DNA of 64,000 bases from Cryptomeria japonica (GCF_030272615.1 NC_081408.1:204488613-204552612), one strand, 5' to 3'. Counted from the first letter of the stretch, positions 34,996 to 45,718 are shown. The notes: generated by a model from the letters alone, not told the origin. Program-made: numbers and translations.

Positions 34996-35361
34996 CATGA
35001 TGTAGAGTACATCAGTCATGAAGATACTTGCAAAATTTTATAGCAAGATTGGTGTAGAGTGGAGTTATTCCACAGGGGGAGCATCAACTTCCAGGTTGTT
35101 GATGATGAACATTGAAGTTTGACATTGCATGTTTTACTTTAGCTTTGACATTGTTGTCAAAGGGGGACAAGAAATATGTGATTATAAGGGAGAAGAACTA
35201 CATGAGAAGAATTGTATAATTGATAGATAGAAGGTCTATAGCTAGTTACTAGCTGAAGACAAGGAGAGTACTGGGTAAAATGTAAACCAGGATTCCTATT
35301 CACAATCATAGCAATGAAGGGTATTGATATTTGTATTGCCATCAATGCTAAAAGGGGAGAT
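34996..35361 (+). other. Copia A 3' untranslated region and polypurine tract
   Basis: Noncoding. It carries a first purine run caaagggggacaag (35157-35170). The true PPT, aaaaggggaga (35350-35360), abuts the 3' LTR. The phrase gccatcaatgctaaa before the PPT recurs before the PPTs of C and D. Confidence 0.75.
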
Positions 35362-35716
35362 TGCTGGCATTTTCATGAAGATTGCATTAATGAAATGTTA
35401 TGTTGTCATTGATGTCAATTAACCGCTAATGATGCTGTTATAATATTGTTTTGTAACCGGTAGGAAGAGCTAGTGAAGGGAACTGCAACCAGTAGGTGAG
35501 TGTGGAGTGAACCAGTATTGCTAAGTAATGATGAGATCAATTGGTAAACACTCCCTGTTGATATGATAAACCCTAACCGACTAAGTTTGGTGAATTGGTT
35601 GTATTGGTTTACGATCTAATGATGAGCGGTAATGAGTATGACACATATGCATGTTCGATGAGAGGAGTTTCAAATGGTTTTTCACGCATTGAGATAATGG
35701 TTTTTATCTTGGAAAT
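35362..35716 (+). repeat. Copia A 3' LTR, first part
   Basis: Begins TGCTGGCATTTTCATGAAG, collinear with 22686-23040 of the 5' LTR, and is interrupted by element C after ttatcttggaaat. Several CpG words differ from the 5' LTR by transitions. Confidence 0.92.
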
Positions 35717-36812
35717 TGTTGGCATTTTGATGGTGTTGTGATTGTCATTGATGGACGCACTTGTTTTATGATCAATTTCTTTATGTATGAGTTATGCTCA
35801 ATCGACAATTGTTCCAAACGGTATTATGGTTTATAGTCTTTAGACTATCGATGTTTTGCAGAAGGTGTTTACTAGTCACAAATTGACTGAAGACCTCAAG
35901 TGGTTTGAGGATCTCAAAGCGGTACAAAGGAACAAAGTGGTAGTTAACATTTCTCTAGTCTTCATCTTGACAACCGGTAAAATGTATGAACCGGTAATCG
36001 GTAATGAACCAGTATTACTCTGTGATGAGTTACCAAGTGATATTTCTGTGATGAGTTATCATCCATCGACACTTTGGCAGTGATTTTGTATCGTGTTACC
36101 AAATGTGTCTAGATGCACTGAACCTAGGAACTTGTAATGTAATCCTATTGGACCGACATGAAATTAGACTCCTTTATAAGGACATCATGTCGAGGGTTTT
36201 AGTTGTTGATGAGGGTTTTTGTATGTGTGATTATAGAAGAGAAGATTAGGTTCGTATGAAGAAATAGAGTGTGGAGATATTGAAGACTGAAGTAATGCTA
36301 AATGTGCATTAACAATGAGTTATCAAGGATCTAACCAGGCATATTGTGCTAGTATCTAGATCATCTACTTGTTGATTACTCATATCTTCAACAAGTCTAA
36401 AATCCTTAACCGGGTAGGCCCAGCAAAGCCTTTGTAAATCCTCTAACAAGGTAGTCTTTAATAGGACTTATCTCCTAACAAAGATCTAGATTACTACCAG
36501 GATCTATTATGGTGAAGAACATTGTATGACCTTAACCGGTCTGACCTTAACCGGTTTGGTTTCTATTCTGCAGATAGTTAGTTGTGAGTTTCTACTCACC
36601 GTGGTTTTTCCCATTTGGGTTTCCACATCAAAACTTCTTGTCTTATGGTGATTGTGCTCTTGTGGGTGAATTCTTTATTTGTTGTTTGGTTTACATTTGT
36701 CTTAACCGACTTGTTAGTAAATCTTTTATACCGGTTAACTGTTAAACTGTTTAAGAGTTGGAGTTCAGTATTTTTGGTATACTAATTCATTCCCCCCTCC
36801 TAGTATTCATCA
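35717..36812 (+). repeat. Element C 5' LTR
   Basis: TGTTGGCATTTTGATGGTG ... TAGTATTCATCA. It contains the module gtggtttttcccatttgggt (36601), two taaccgggta/taacaaggta words and many ACCGGT-type words. Same general LTR architecture as A. Confidence 0.92.
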
Positions 36813-36813
36813 A

Positions 36814-36828
36814 TTGGTATAAGAGCCA
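36814..36828 (+). promoter_or_regulatory. Element C primer binding site
   Basis: TTGGTATAAGAGCCA one base after the LTR; one mismatch (A for C) to the tRNA-iMet site. Confidence 0.85.
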
Positions 36829-36835
36829 ACCTTTC

Positions 36836-38142
36836 TATAAGTTTAACCACTTGGAAGGAGATATGGGGGAATAGACTATGAAGAACTTACTCATCATCTC
36901 ACTTAGACTGAGAAAGCCTTTGATGAACTCAAAGTCAAATATAAGGCCTCTTTGGCAAAAAGAAGAGAGCATGTTGAGAAACTGATGGAGCTTACTCAAA
37001 ATAGTTCTTCTCATGAAGTAGACATGGAAGCCCTAGTTGAAGAAGTTGAAAAATTGAATGAATCTAATGCCAACCTAAGAAGGGAACTGGAACAACTGAC
37101 TATCATAATGTGTCAAGAGCTTGAGAACCAAAGGAAAGCTAAAGATCTAGTAAAATACAAAGATCATGAGATCTCCAAGCTGAAATAGGAAATCAGTGCC
37201 CTTACTGCTCATCTCCAAGAGAGTAAAGTGGAAAAAGAGGAAATGCAAGGTGAACTAAACATAGCTATTTTTAAGAATGCAACCTTGAAGGAATCCAATG
37301 CTTCTATTACCAAAGAACTCACTGAGACAAAGGAGATACTTGCCAAATTCAATAAGAGTACTATTAAGCTAGAACAAAAGCTTGAATTAGCAAAAGTGGT
37401 AAAGAATACCACTCGACTTGGTTTTTCTAGTTATGAGGAAGGTGAGACCTCTTGAACAAAAGATGGAGCATCAAAGAAGCAACCGACATCAAAGGAGAAA
37501 GGTAAGAAAAAGTTTAAACCTGTTTTCTTTAATTGTCTCAAGGAAGGACATGTTGCTAATGTGTGTAGAAATAAGGCCTACAATAATTTTTCTTACTTTC
37601 TAAACAATAAGCCTAGATCCAATAGATTCAATGGAAACTATTATGCATGCAACAAGTTTGGGAATAGGGCATTTGAATGCAGGTCTGTTATGCACAACAG
37701 TGGGAGATATCCTTGAAGGACTCAAGGAGTTTTTCCTGAATCCTCTGTGAACTGGAATCCAAACTGGTATAATGCTCATGACCATCAGTCAGGTAATGGT
37801 GGTTATCAAGTGGCAACTGGTTGGAGAGCAACCTATTTGATCTATCATGGTAGCAGTCACACTATTGCAACATGTAGAAGGAAGAATGGTAGAATGAACA
37901 ATGGACCATGGAGAACACCTACAATGGTATGCTATCATTGCAACAAACCGGGGCACCCTACTAGAACCTGTAGAATGAGAAAAACATATCAGATGATATA
38001 TCGGTCACTCCAGAAGGGAATATTGATGTTGAAACTATCCAAGTAGGAATGAATAAAACATGGAAAAAGAAACTTGAAGAAGTGTCACAAGATGAACCGG
38101 TTTCTACACCTAGTGTGGAAGTCACTAAACTGGCAAACTGAG
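36836..38142 (+). pseudogene. Element C Gag-like protein: coiled coil plus zinc knuckles
   Basis: One frame from about 36844 to about 37990, then a frameshift and an end near 38140. The first ~200 codons are a heptad-rich coiled coil (KAFDELKVKYKASLAKRREH, NLRRELEQLTIIM). They lead into a basic linker (KEKGKKKFK) and several CCHC-like units: NCLKEGHVANVC (first Cys lost), CNKFGNRAFEC and a complete CYHCNKPGHPTRTC near 37930. The usual UBN2 Gag core before the coil is missing. Stops near 36895 and 37185 (TAG), 37453 and 37713 (TGA) interrupt it. It is probably the nucleocapsid end of a copia Gag adapted for packaging. Confidence 0.75.
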
Positions 38143-38591
38143 ATTCAAAAAAGCTTAGGAGGAACAAATCGGTGTAATATTTCAAAGCCCTGGTTTATAT
38201 CGGTAAAAGACCTTAACTGGTATATGTTACCTGTTAATCGATAGAAGATTGTGAAGTGGTAAAAGGAAAAATTAGGGTTTGTACCCTAGTGGTGGAGCAT
38301 TTATTTTGGTAGGTGAAGAATTCATTTAAAAGGAATTTTCATAGTCATTTCCACTTATCAGTTTTCAAGCAAAGAATTTTTTAAGTGTAGAGCGACAAAA
38401 GGCGATTCGACTTGCGATTTAGAGAGATTTCAAATCTTGCAGAAGAATCGAGAGATATTGTCAATTAATCAAGTGAAGAACACCAAGCGGTAATCTAGCA
38501 ACCAAAGTGGTGTGTTGCAAAGATACATTTGCAAACCCTAAATTTTGAAATTCTGAAGGTATTTCTCAAAATTCTTGTTTATCGGTTAATC
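38143..38591 (+). promoter_or_regulatory. Leader before the element C accessory ORF
   Basis: About 450 bp without coding content between Gag and the accessory ORF. It includes ttcatttaaaaggaatttt (38332-38350, weakly TATA-like) and a purine- and CA-rich leader before ATG 38592. Its length suggests a separate transcript or splice acceptor instead of translation by readthrough. This is inference. Confidence 0.3.
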
Positions 38592-41500
38592 ATGGCTTAT
38601 GCATCACACTCCAACTGTAGTGTACCCATGGACTCAGCTGAATTCATTCAAAGAAAAAAGAAATATAATGCCCTGTCCCAAATACCTGTCAGAGTCATTG
38701 TCGAAGGAGATATTTCAGGGTACATCGACTGCAAATTAGAAGAACTAGGATCCTTAGCAATTCATTCCCAGCTAGGTCTATTTTGTTGGGATGAAAAGAA
38801 GATCAAACTAGAATACAACATTTTGGAGAGGAAAAAACTTCACAATGCGGTTTACTTTCTTGAAGAGTTCACGGAAGAGCACATCCGCATCATCCTGAGC
38901 AGAGTGCACAGTTACAAGATGTATCTCAAGAGGACACATGACATTATGCCTTAAGCAATTCATGCCATCACTGATTTCTGCAACATTGGTGAGGTGCCAA
39001 CCCTAAGGAAGGTCATCAAGACTAAAATGACTAAGCTCACTGGTTCTCTGAGCGACCAACGGGGAATGACCATAAACACCATCGAAGATGAGTTGGTCAA
39101 GTATGCTTGCATGGTGATTGGATACCGGACATTTTATGGCAGCAAAATAAACTTCGTCTTTGTTGCTGCAGTAAATGCCACCTATAGAATGATCATGGAG
39201 GACACCTCATTTGATCTATGCACCTATTTGCAGAAGCAACTTCTATTAAACTTGAAGTCCATCAAACATGACAGTGCCTTAAGGTTTAAATTTGGACAAC
39301 TTTTGGTAGGTCTATTTTTCTACTTTCAAGGCTATTTCTCGGGAGTCGGTGATATTCAATGGTCTGCTGCCCAACCAGTCACCAAACAAATTAGGGAAAG
39401 TCCCCAAGTGGTGGGAACCAGATATCCTGAAGTCTTGAATAAATACTTTGATGAATTCAAGTGGAAGATGAGTGAGAGGATGAGAATATCTAGAGACATT
39501 GTTAAGAAATATGAAGAGGACATCTGTTTTACCATTAAAGTAGATGAGTGCATAATGGAAGTGGTAGAGCCTAGACAGGAAGAAGTAGAACCTATGGGAT
39601 ATGAGGTTATGTATGACATGTTGGAAGGGTATGCCTCTACCTTGATTGCCTCTCCTTTAAATGCAAAGAAAAAGAGAATCGAAACCTACTTGGAAAGGGT
39701 AACACTGGTTGAAGAACCTTCAGTGAAAAAGGGAAAGGCACTGCAATCGGTATCGGCACTGATTACCTTAGCCAGCCCACAAGTGATCAAGCGGTCACCT
39801 ACCAAGAAGAAACCAGAAGTTTCACCCGCTAAAGTATTTGAAAGGAAGCGGAAGACCAAAAGAAACTCAAAGAAGTCTGAGGATATAGAACCTAAAGTAC
39901 AGCCTAAGAAAACCAGGCAAACAAGGAAGAAAGCAAACACTATCGGCAATGCACCTGCATCATCTGCACTAGTTAATATTGACCTCTCTTCTTATAAGGC
40001 GATGACACATTGTCAGAGGACTATTAAGAATATTAAAAGAAATTTTCTTAGTGATCTGAATGAATGTTTTGATGATTTTATCGATAGTGAGAAAGAGGAA
40101 ACAAAGTAGGATGTCATTAATTATTTGTGTGTTCATGACCGGTCACCATCAAAAATTAGATCTGAGACACCTGATTCTTTATATAATTCTTTAGATAATA
40201 AATGGAGCATTGCCATCAAGAGAGAACAGGAGATCAAAGAAAAGATTTTTGCAGAATACCTCCCTGATGCTTCAAACTCTGAATTGTTTGAAATCATGAA
40301 CCGGTACAAAGGTCTCTTCTTCATGAGAAGAAGAAGACTCTTGCTACTGGAAGGAAAAGCCTCTAAAGTGGTGAAAGGCACACACTCCCATACTAAAGAA
40401 GCTATGAAGATGCATAAAGTAGCTCAAGAAAATAGAGAAGCTGATCAGGAAACAGACACTGGAAAACCGAATGAGGCATTTGATGATGAAGGAGAACCAG
40501 CTATAGAACAGGTTGACACTATTGATGTGGATGCGTTAGATGGTGAAGATGCCACTCCAGACATAGAAAAGGAGAAACATGATAAAGAAGAAGCAGAGAA
40601 GAAAAAGATGGACAAGGAAAAGGCTAACAAAGAGAAAGCAGAGAAAGAGGAAGAGAAAAAGAAAGATGAAGAGAAGAGGAAACAAGATGAAGAGAAGAGA
40701 CAAAAAGAAGAGGAGAAGAGGAAGGAAGAGGAGAAGACAGAAGAAGAGGAGAAGAGGAAAGAAGAGGAGCAAAAGAAAGAATAGGAGAAGCGAAAAGACA
40801 AGGAGAAGAACAAACAAAAAGAGGAAAAGAGAAAAGAAGAAGAAAGAAAGGAGGAAGAGAAGAAAAAGTATGAAGCAGAGAAAAGGGAGAAAGAAGAGGA
40901 AAAGAAAAAAGCGGAAGAGAAGAAGGAAGCAGAAAAGAACAGACAAGCACAGACTCCAAAGGCAACCTGTGGTCAAGCCAAACCGGCTGACATCACCAGT
41001 CTTATTGACCTCCAATCTGCAGATGAATTGGAGTTGCTGCAAGGCATAAAGCTAGCACAAGAAAGACTGGAAGCATTAAGGAGGAAAAAGGAGCAGGATG
41101 TCATTCACACTGCGATTGACACCCTTACCAGTTTGATTCCAGGTACCAACTTGCCTAGTACCAATTCCTCTTTGGCCAAATTAAAACTTCTATGTATAGT
41201 TGTAGAGGACCAGGTTCAATGCTTGGAGGAAGTTGATGAAGCTAATGCACAGAAGAAGCATCAACAAGGACTAAACACTGCCTTAGTAAAGAAACTGAAT
41301 GAGCTTTGGTCTAAACTTCAAAAATAGTAGAAGGATATAAGAGATGCTATGGATGAGGGAAAACTACTGTTGAGCAAAATAAGCCAACCCCATTTATTTT
41401 GTGATGATGTGCTTACACAAAAGGATAAACTGCAATCTGATTTGTAGACATACATAGGCAACTTTAAGACCCCGTATGATTTTTTCACTATATATGGGCA

Positions 41501-41813
41501 AACTATTCACCGGTATCTGCCTCAGCCTGCCAGGATTGAATTGGAGATTAGCAACTAGATAAGAGATTTGCAGGAGCTTCAACTGGTCCTATTACCCAGA
41601 CTACAAATTCTTCAAAAGTGTTTTCTCAATCTAGAATCTTTAATGGTAACTCAAGAGATGAGTACAATTGATGCCATGGAAGAATAGGTATCACAAATGT
41701 AGACGGAAAGTGAGGTGGCTACCTCCTTACTTGAGTCATGGTCATTAGCGATGAAGACTTTTATGCAGGATTTTAAATCTGTTTTTGATAAGTTTCACTC
41801 ATTATTGTCATAA
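38592..41813 (+). pseudogene. Element C accessory ORF, ~1,073 codons, unknown function
   Basis: One frame from ATG 38592 (MAYASHSNCSVP) to TAA 41811-41813 with no frameshift, broken by TAA 38952 and TAG at 40107, 40782, 41325, 41328, 41445, 41556, 41685 and 41700. Residues ~1-400 look globular (RVIVEGDISGYIDCKLEELG, LVKYACMVIGYRTFYGSKIN, FGQLLVGLFFYFQGYFSGVG). Residues ~390-460 hold basic clusters (KRSPTKKKPEVSP, FERKRKTKRNSKK) resembling nuclear localisation signals. Residues ~655-790 are a Lys/Glu coiled coil, and the rest is predicted helical. There is no RT, integrase, protease, transposase or envelope motif, and I recognise no family. Codon use is AT-leaning like its neighbours. Confidence 0.7.
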
Positions 41814-42086
41814 ACATTTACTCATTTTAATATTAATGAGAAACAGTGGTTATTTTGCATTACTTTGTCATTGCTGGGAAAGGGGGAGTAGTATCTAAAA
41901 TTTTGGTTCATATTATGTATACTTTCATCTTATTTCTTTAAAGAGAGTAGTATACATTATAATTTCTGCAAAAGGGATAGTGTATATGCTTAGGGGGAGT
42001 AATTTTGATTTTGGCATATTTTGTTGTAAAAATACTTAGATGTCAAAATTTTCCTAAGTGTTGCCATCAATGCCAAAGAGGGAAAT
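41814..42086 (+). other. Element C 3' untranslated region and polypurine tract
   Basis: Noncoding. Purine runs gggaaagggggagtag (41877) and tagggggagta (41991) precede the PPT ccaaagagggaaat (42073-42086), which abuts the 3' LTR. Confidence 0.7.
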
Positions 42087-43221
42087 TGTTGGCATTTTGA
42101 GGATGTTGTGATTTTCATTGATGGATACACTTGTTTTATGATCACTTTCTTTATGTATGAGTTATGCTCAACCGGCAATTGTTCCAACCGGTATTATGTA
42201 TTATAGTCTTTAGACTATAGATGTTTTGCAGAAGGTGTTTAGCAATCAAAAACTAACTGAAGACCCAAAGCAGTATGAAGAGCTCAAGTGGTTCGAGGAT
42301 CTCAAAGCGGTATGAAGGAACAAAGTGGTAGTTAACATTTTTCTAGTGTTCATTTTGACAACCAGTAAAATGTATGAACCGGTAATCGGTAATGAACTAG
42401 TATTACTCTCTGATGAGTTACCAACTAGTATTTCTGTGATGAGTTATCATCCAGCGACACTTTGGCGGTGATTTTGTGTCGTGTTATCAAATGTGTCTAG
42501 ATGCATTGAACCTAGGAACTTGTAATGTAATCCTATTGGACCGACACGAAATCAGACTCCTTTATAAGGACATCATATGTAGGGTTTAGTTGTTTATGAG
42601 GCTTTTTGTATGTGCAATTATAGAAGAGAAGATTAGGTCTGTGTGAAGAAATAGAATGTGGAGACATTAAAGACTGAAGTAATGCTAAATGTGCATTAAC
42701 AATAAGCTATTGAGGATCTAACCAAGCATACTGTGCTAGTATCTAGATCATCTACTTGTTGATTACTCATATCTTCAACAAGTTTGAAACCCTTAACCGG
42801 GTAGGCCCAACAAAGCTTTTGTAAATCCTCTAACAAGTTAATTCACAACAGTGAACCTGAAATCCTCTCACAAGGTATTCTTTAACAAGACTTATCTCCT
42901 AACAAAGATCTAGATTCCTAATAGGATCTATTTTGGTGAAGAACATTGTATGACCTTTACCGGTCTGGTTTCTATTCTGCAGATAGTTACTTGTGAGTTT
43001 TTGCTTGCCATGGTTTTTCTCATTTGGGTTTCCACATCAAAACTTCTTGTGTTATGGTGATTGTTCTCTTGTGGGTGAATTCTTTATTTGTTGTTTGGTT
43101 TGCATTTGTCTTAATCGGTTTGTTAGTAAATTTGTTATATCGGTTAACTGCTAAACTGTTTAAGGGTTTGAGTTCAGTATTTTTTGGTATACTAATTAAC
43201 CCCCCTTCTTAGTATTCATCA
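42087..43221 (+). repeat. Element C 3' LTR
   Basis: 1,135 bp, TGTTGGCATTTTGAGGATG ... TAGTATTCATCA, collinear with the 5' LTR with small indels. It is slightly longer because it holds segments missing from the 5' copy, such as an extra aagcagtatgaagagctcaa near 42268. Confidence 0.92.
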
Positions 43222-43226
43222 GGAAT

Positions 43227-44288
43227 GAGAAATTATATTACATGTTATTCAAACCATGTGATGAGTTACAGAGTTTGATGAAGCGATGATCAAGGAGTTC
43301 TCGAGCCTATCTTGAATGATGTGCAGAGATTGTTATGTAATCTTATGGTCATACTTGAATCGATTTGCTTGTAATCTCTATGAGAGAATTAGGTTTTTTC
43401 TGTGTTCCGATCTATTGATTTGTTTATAAGATTGATGAGTTGTTTTGTTTTGGAGTTGGCAAATTTGTAAGTTGAGAGTGAGAGTGTGGTTGCCGAACCA
43501 GATGATGTATCTACAGTTTGTGTAAAGGAATATAGGAGCATGAAAAGGATCTGAACAAGCAAGTGTAGTGCTTTTTAAACAGATCAACAAACCCTTGTTG
43601 TTTTATAACAACTACAGTAGTAAAATCCCCTAACCGGGTAAGCGCTAACAAGCTTAGTATTATTTAGATCCTCTAACCACGTGGTCCATTAGCTTGGATT
43701 TCAAATCCTTTACCGAGGTTACTCCTCACGGGGTATTGATTCTAATAGGGAATTATAGTCAATCCTTTAACCAGGTGGTCCCTAACAGGATTTTTTCTTA
43801 ACAAGACTTTTTGTAAAGCTTTAACAGGTGTGGCTGCTAACAGGGTAAACTTCAAAAGAGTTCAAAATACTTGTGGGTATTCATCCTCAACATGGTTTTT
43901 CCCATTTGGGTTTCCACGTCAAAAATATTGTGTCAAGTGGTGAATGTTTTTGTGGTTATGTTTATTATGGTTAAATTGCTTAACTGCTAAATCCACTTTG
44001 ATAAGTTATGTTGACTGGTAGCAATTTGAAATGAAGTTTTTCTTATGTCAGTAAAGTATTTGGATGTTTGTGAGTTTCAAGTTGTTGTACTGTTAATCTA
44101 TGATAACAGTCAACGGTTTAACTTGACAGTGATATTGCATTTGTAGTTTAGTGGTTTAACTTGACAGTTTTGAGTTTTCTTTGAGAGGTTGATTCTAAGG
44201 TTGGTGAAAGTTTATATCAGTTTTCAATCTACTGATTCAGCCCCCTCTCAATAGTTGACCAGATCCTTATTCTTTCATCATACCATCA
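43227..44288 (+). repeat. Copia A 3' LTR, second part
   Basis: Resumes at gagaaattatattacatgtt, collinear with 23043-24099, and ends CATACCATCA followed by the target duplication AATGT. The family module is at 43892-43920. Confidence 0.92.
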
Positions 44289-44419
44289 AATGTGTCCCCA
44301 TAATGAAAAATTTTATGAAGAGAGAGAGAAACTTTCTAGGGGATTTTTGTTCCTTTCCATCTAATTATGCTTGATCACTATTGTTTTGCATCCTACATTG
44401 ATTGGGGATTTTCATGTGA

Positions 44420-45537
44420 TGAGGGGAGATAGAAATTACTTGGAACCCACAATTTTTGAGAAATGATGGAATAAGGAAGCTATTTGGAATGAACTCTTGC
44501 CTAGAGGTTTAATAGGTTATATGGAGACTCTGTATGGGTCAGATTCTCTTATCACCGAGGCCTTTGTTTGGGGGTGGAAGGATGGTGTGCTCTGCACCTA
44601 TGGTATTGAGCTGGATGTTAATGAGGATTTTGTGGCCAAGGTTTCCAATACCTTGATATAAGGCACTAAGTATTACAAAGATAAAAAGTATGCAACTGAG
44701 GATTTTGATACTTTTCTCTTACCGAAAGAGAGGGATAAAATGAGGAAGAATACAAATAGTGGGTGGGATAGAACCTCACTCCCAAATCCTTGGAAGGTGA
44801 TTTTTGAGGTCATCCTACGATACCTCACATTTAATGGTAAATTCTATAGTTTATTCAGTTATCACTTTGTCATTTTGAATCATTTTCGGCATAATAAGTG
44901 TATTTCTTTGCCATTTTATTTGGTTGTCTCTGAATCACAGTATTTGAGCTCATGAGAAAGGGCTTTCTCTCTTGTTCTTCATGAGGGATTAATCATGTTG
45001 ATTATTGAATATGCTAAAGCCCTTCATGTTGAATGGAACCCTAATGCTAAAGTGGGCATTGAGTTTCAAAAGAATGTCTGGGTGCATTGTGGGGTACAAC
45101 TTCTGATGAGGAGGTGGATTTTGATGGGGATAAGGTCTTTCGTATTTACAAGAATTAGGATCCCATCCATCCTCTACTAAAAACCCTAATCCCAGTGGCA
45201 AAAAAGGCTTTGTACTTTTGGATGAGGATGATGACTCTAATTATGTTCCTGATTTGGTGGACCCTAGTGTTGATGTAAAGGGTAACACAATGGCTAGAGC
45301 TTCTGTTTCAAGTTCTAAAAGGAAATCTAAAACCTTGGGGCCTTCGGTTGTCAGTGCCATAAATTCACCTACTAAAAGGAGGAAGACCTCTCTAATGGAT
45401 TCGGGTGGGCATGTGGAGGACCAAAATGTTAATATTATTATGCCTAATGATGGGAGAAGGGCTATGCCAAAGGACATGGGTTCCTCTGTCCTTGAGAGCA
45501 CTGTTTCCAATATCAATTTGAGGCACTTATAGGAGAA
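44420..45537 (+). pseudogene. Unrecognised retroelement-type accessory protein
   Basis: From ATG 44420 one frame encodes WNKEAIWNELLPRGLIGYME, ITEAFVWGWKDGVLCTYGIE and NEDFVAKVSN. It continues with VILRYLTFNGKFYSLFSYHF, ILNHFRHNKCISLPFYLVV, and VLHEGLIMLIIEYAKALHVE. Stops occur at 44465, 44659 and 44953, with a frameshift near 45100. The tail is acidic then basic (LDEDDDSNYVPDLVDPS, SSSKRKSKTLGP, SPTKRRKTSLMD) and ends TAG near 45531. A globular N-terminus plus an NLS-like tail parallels the accessory ORF of element C, but I see no clear shared sequence. No function is claimed. Confidence 0.5.
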
Positions 45538-45718
45538 TCAAAATGCCCTATTTAACTGGGTATTTTAGGAGATTAATTATCCAAAGGAGAAGGTTAATAT
45601 ACCTAAGGGGGACCTAGACAACCTCAAGATGGACCACGAACAATGAATCAAAGACTTGGAAGATGATTATCTTGCACACCATTTCTCAGTGCGACTCCCC
45701 TTCGGGCAACATTAAGAT
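45538..45718. other. Short spacer, no feature seen
   Basis: Weak plus-strand polar coding traces from the preceding ORF. The last five bases, aagat, would be the left target duplication of element F. Confidence 0.4.

Larger units (their letters stand above)
35717..43221 (+). mobile_element. Non-autonomous copia-like element C with accessory ORF
   Basis: 7,505 bp nested in the 3' LTR of A, as shown by collinearity with A's 5' LTR on both sides. LTRs are 1,096 and 1,135 bp with TG...CA ends. The target duplication is ggaat (43222-43226), with an extra A in the left copy (35711-35716). PBS, PPT and a Gag remnant with zinc knuckles are present. Protease, integrase, RT and RNase H are all absent, and a long accessory ORF fills the pol position. 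Confidence 0.9.
22686..44288 (+). mobile_element. Ty1/copia element A, host to nested elements B and C
   Basis: Bounded by TGTTGGCATTTACATGAAG and CATACCATCA, with a perfect target duplication AATGT (22681-22685 and 44289-44293). Removing B (6,714 bp + 5) and C (7,505 bp + TSD) leaves about 7.4 kb, a normal full-length copia size. The 5' LTR is 1,414 bp. The 3' LTR is 355 + 1,062 bp around element C. A single gag-pol frame can be followed across the B insertion. It is older than B and C because both lie inside it. Confidence 0.93.

Noticed and set aside
40445-41042. Long ORFs antisense to, and in another frame of, the Lys/Glu coiled coil
   Set aside because: Shadows of the GAA/AAG-rich coding strand; Phe/Leu/Ser-only or Arg/Lys-only composition.
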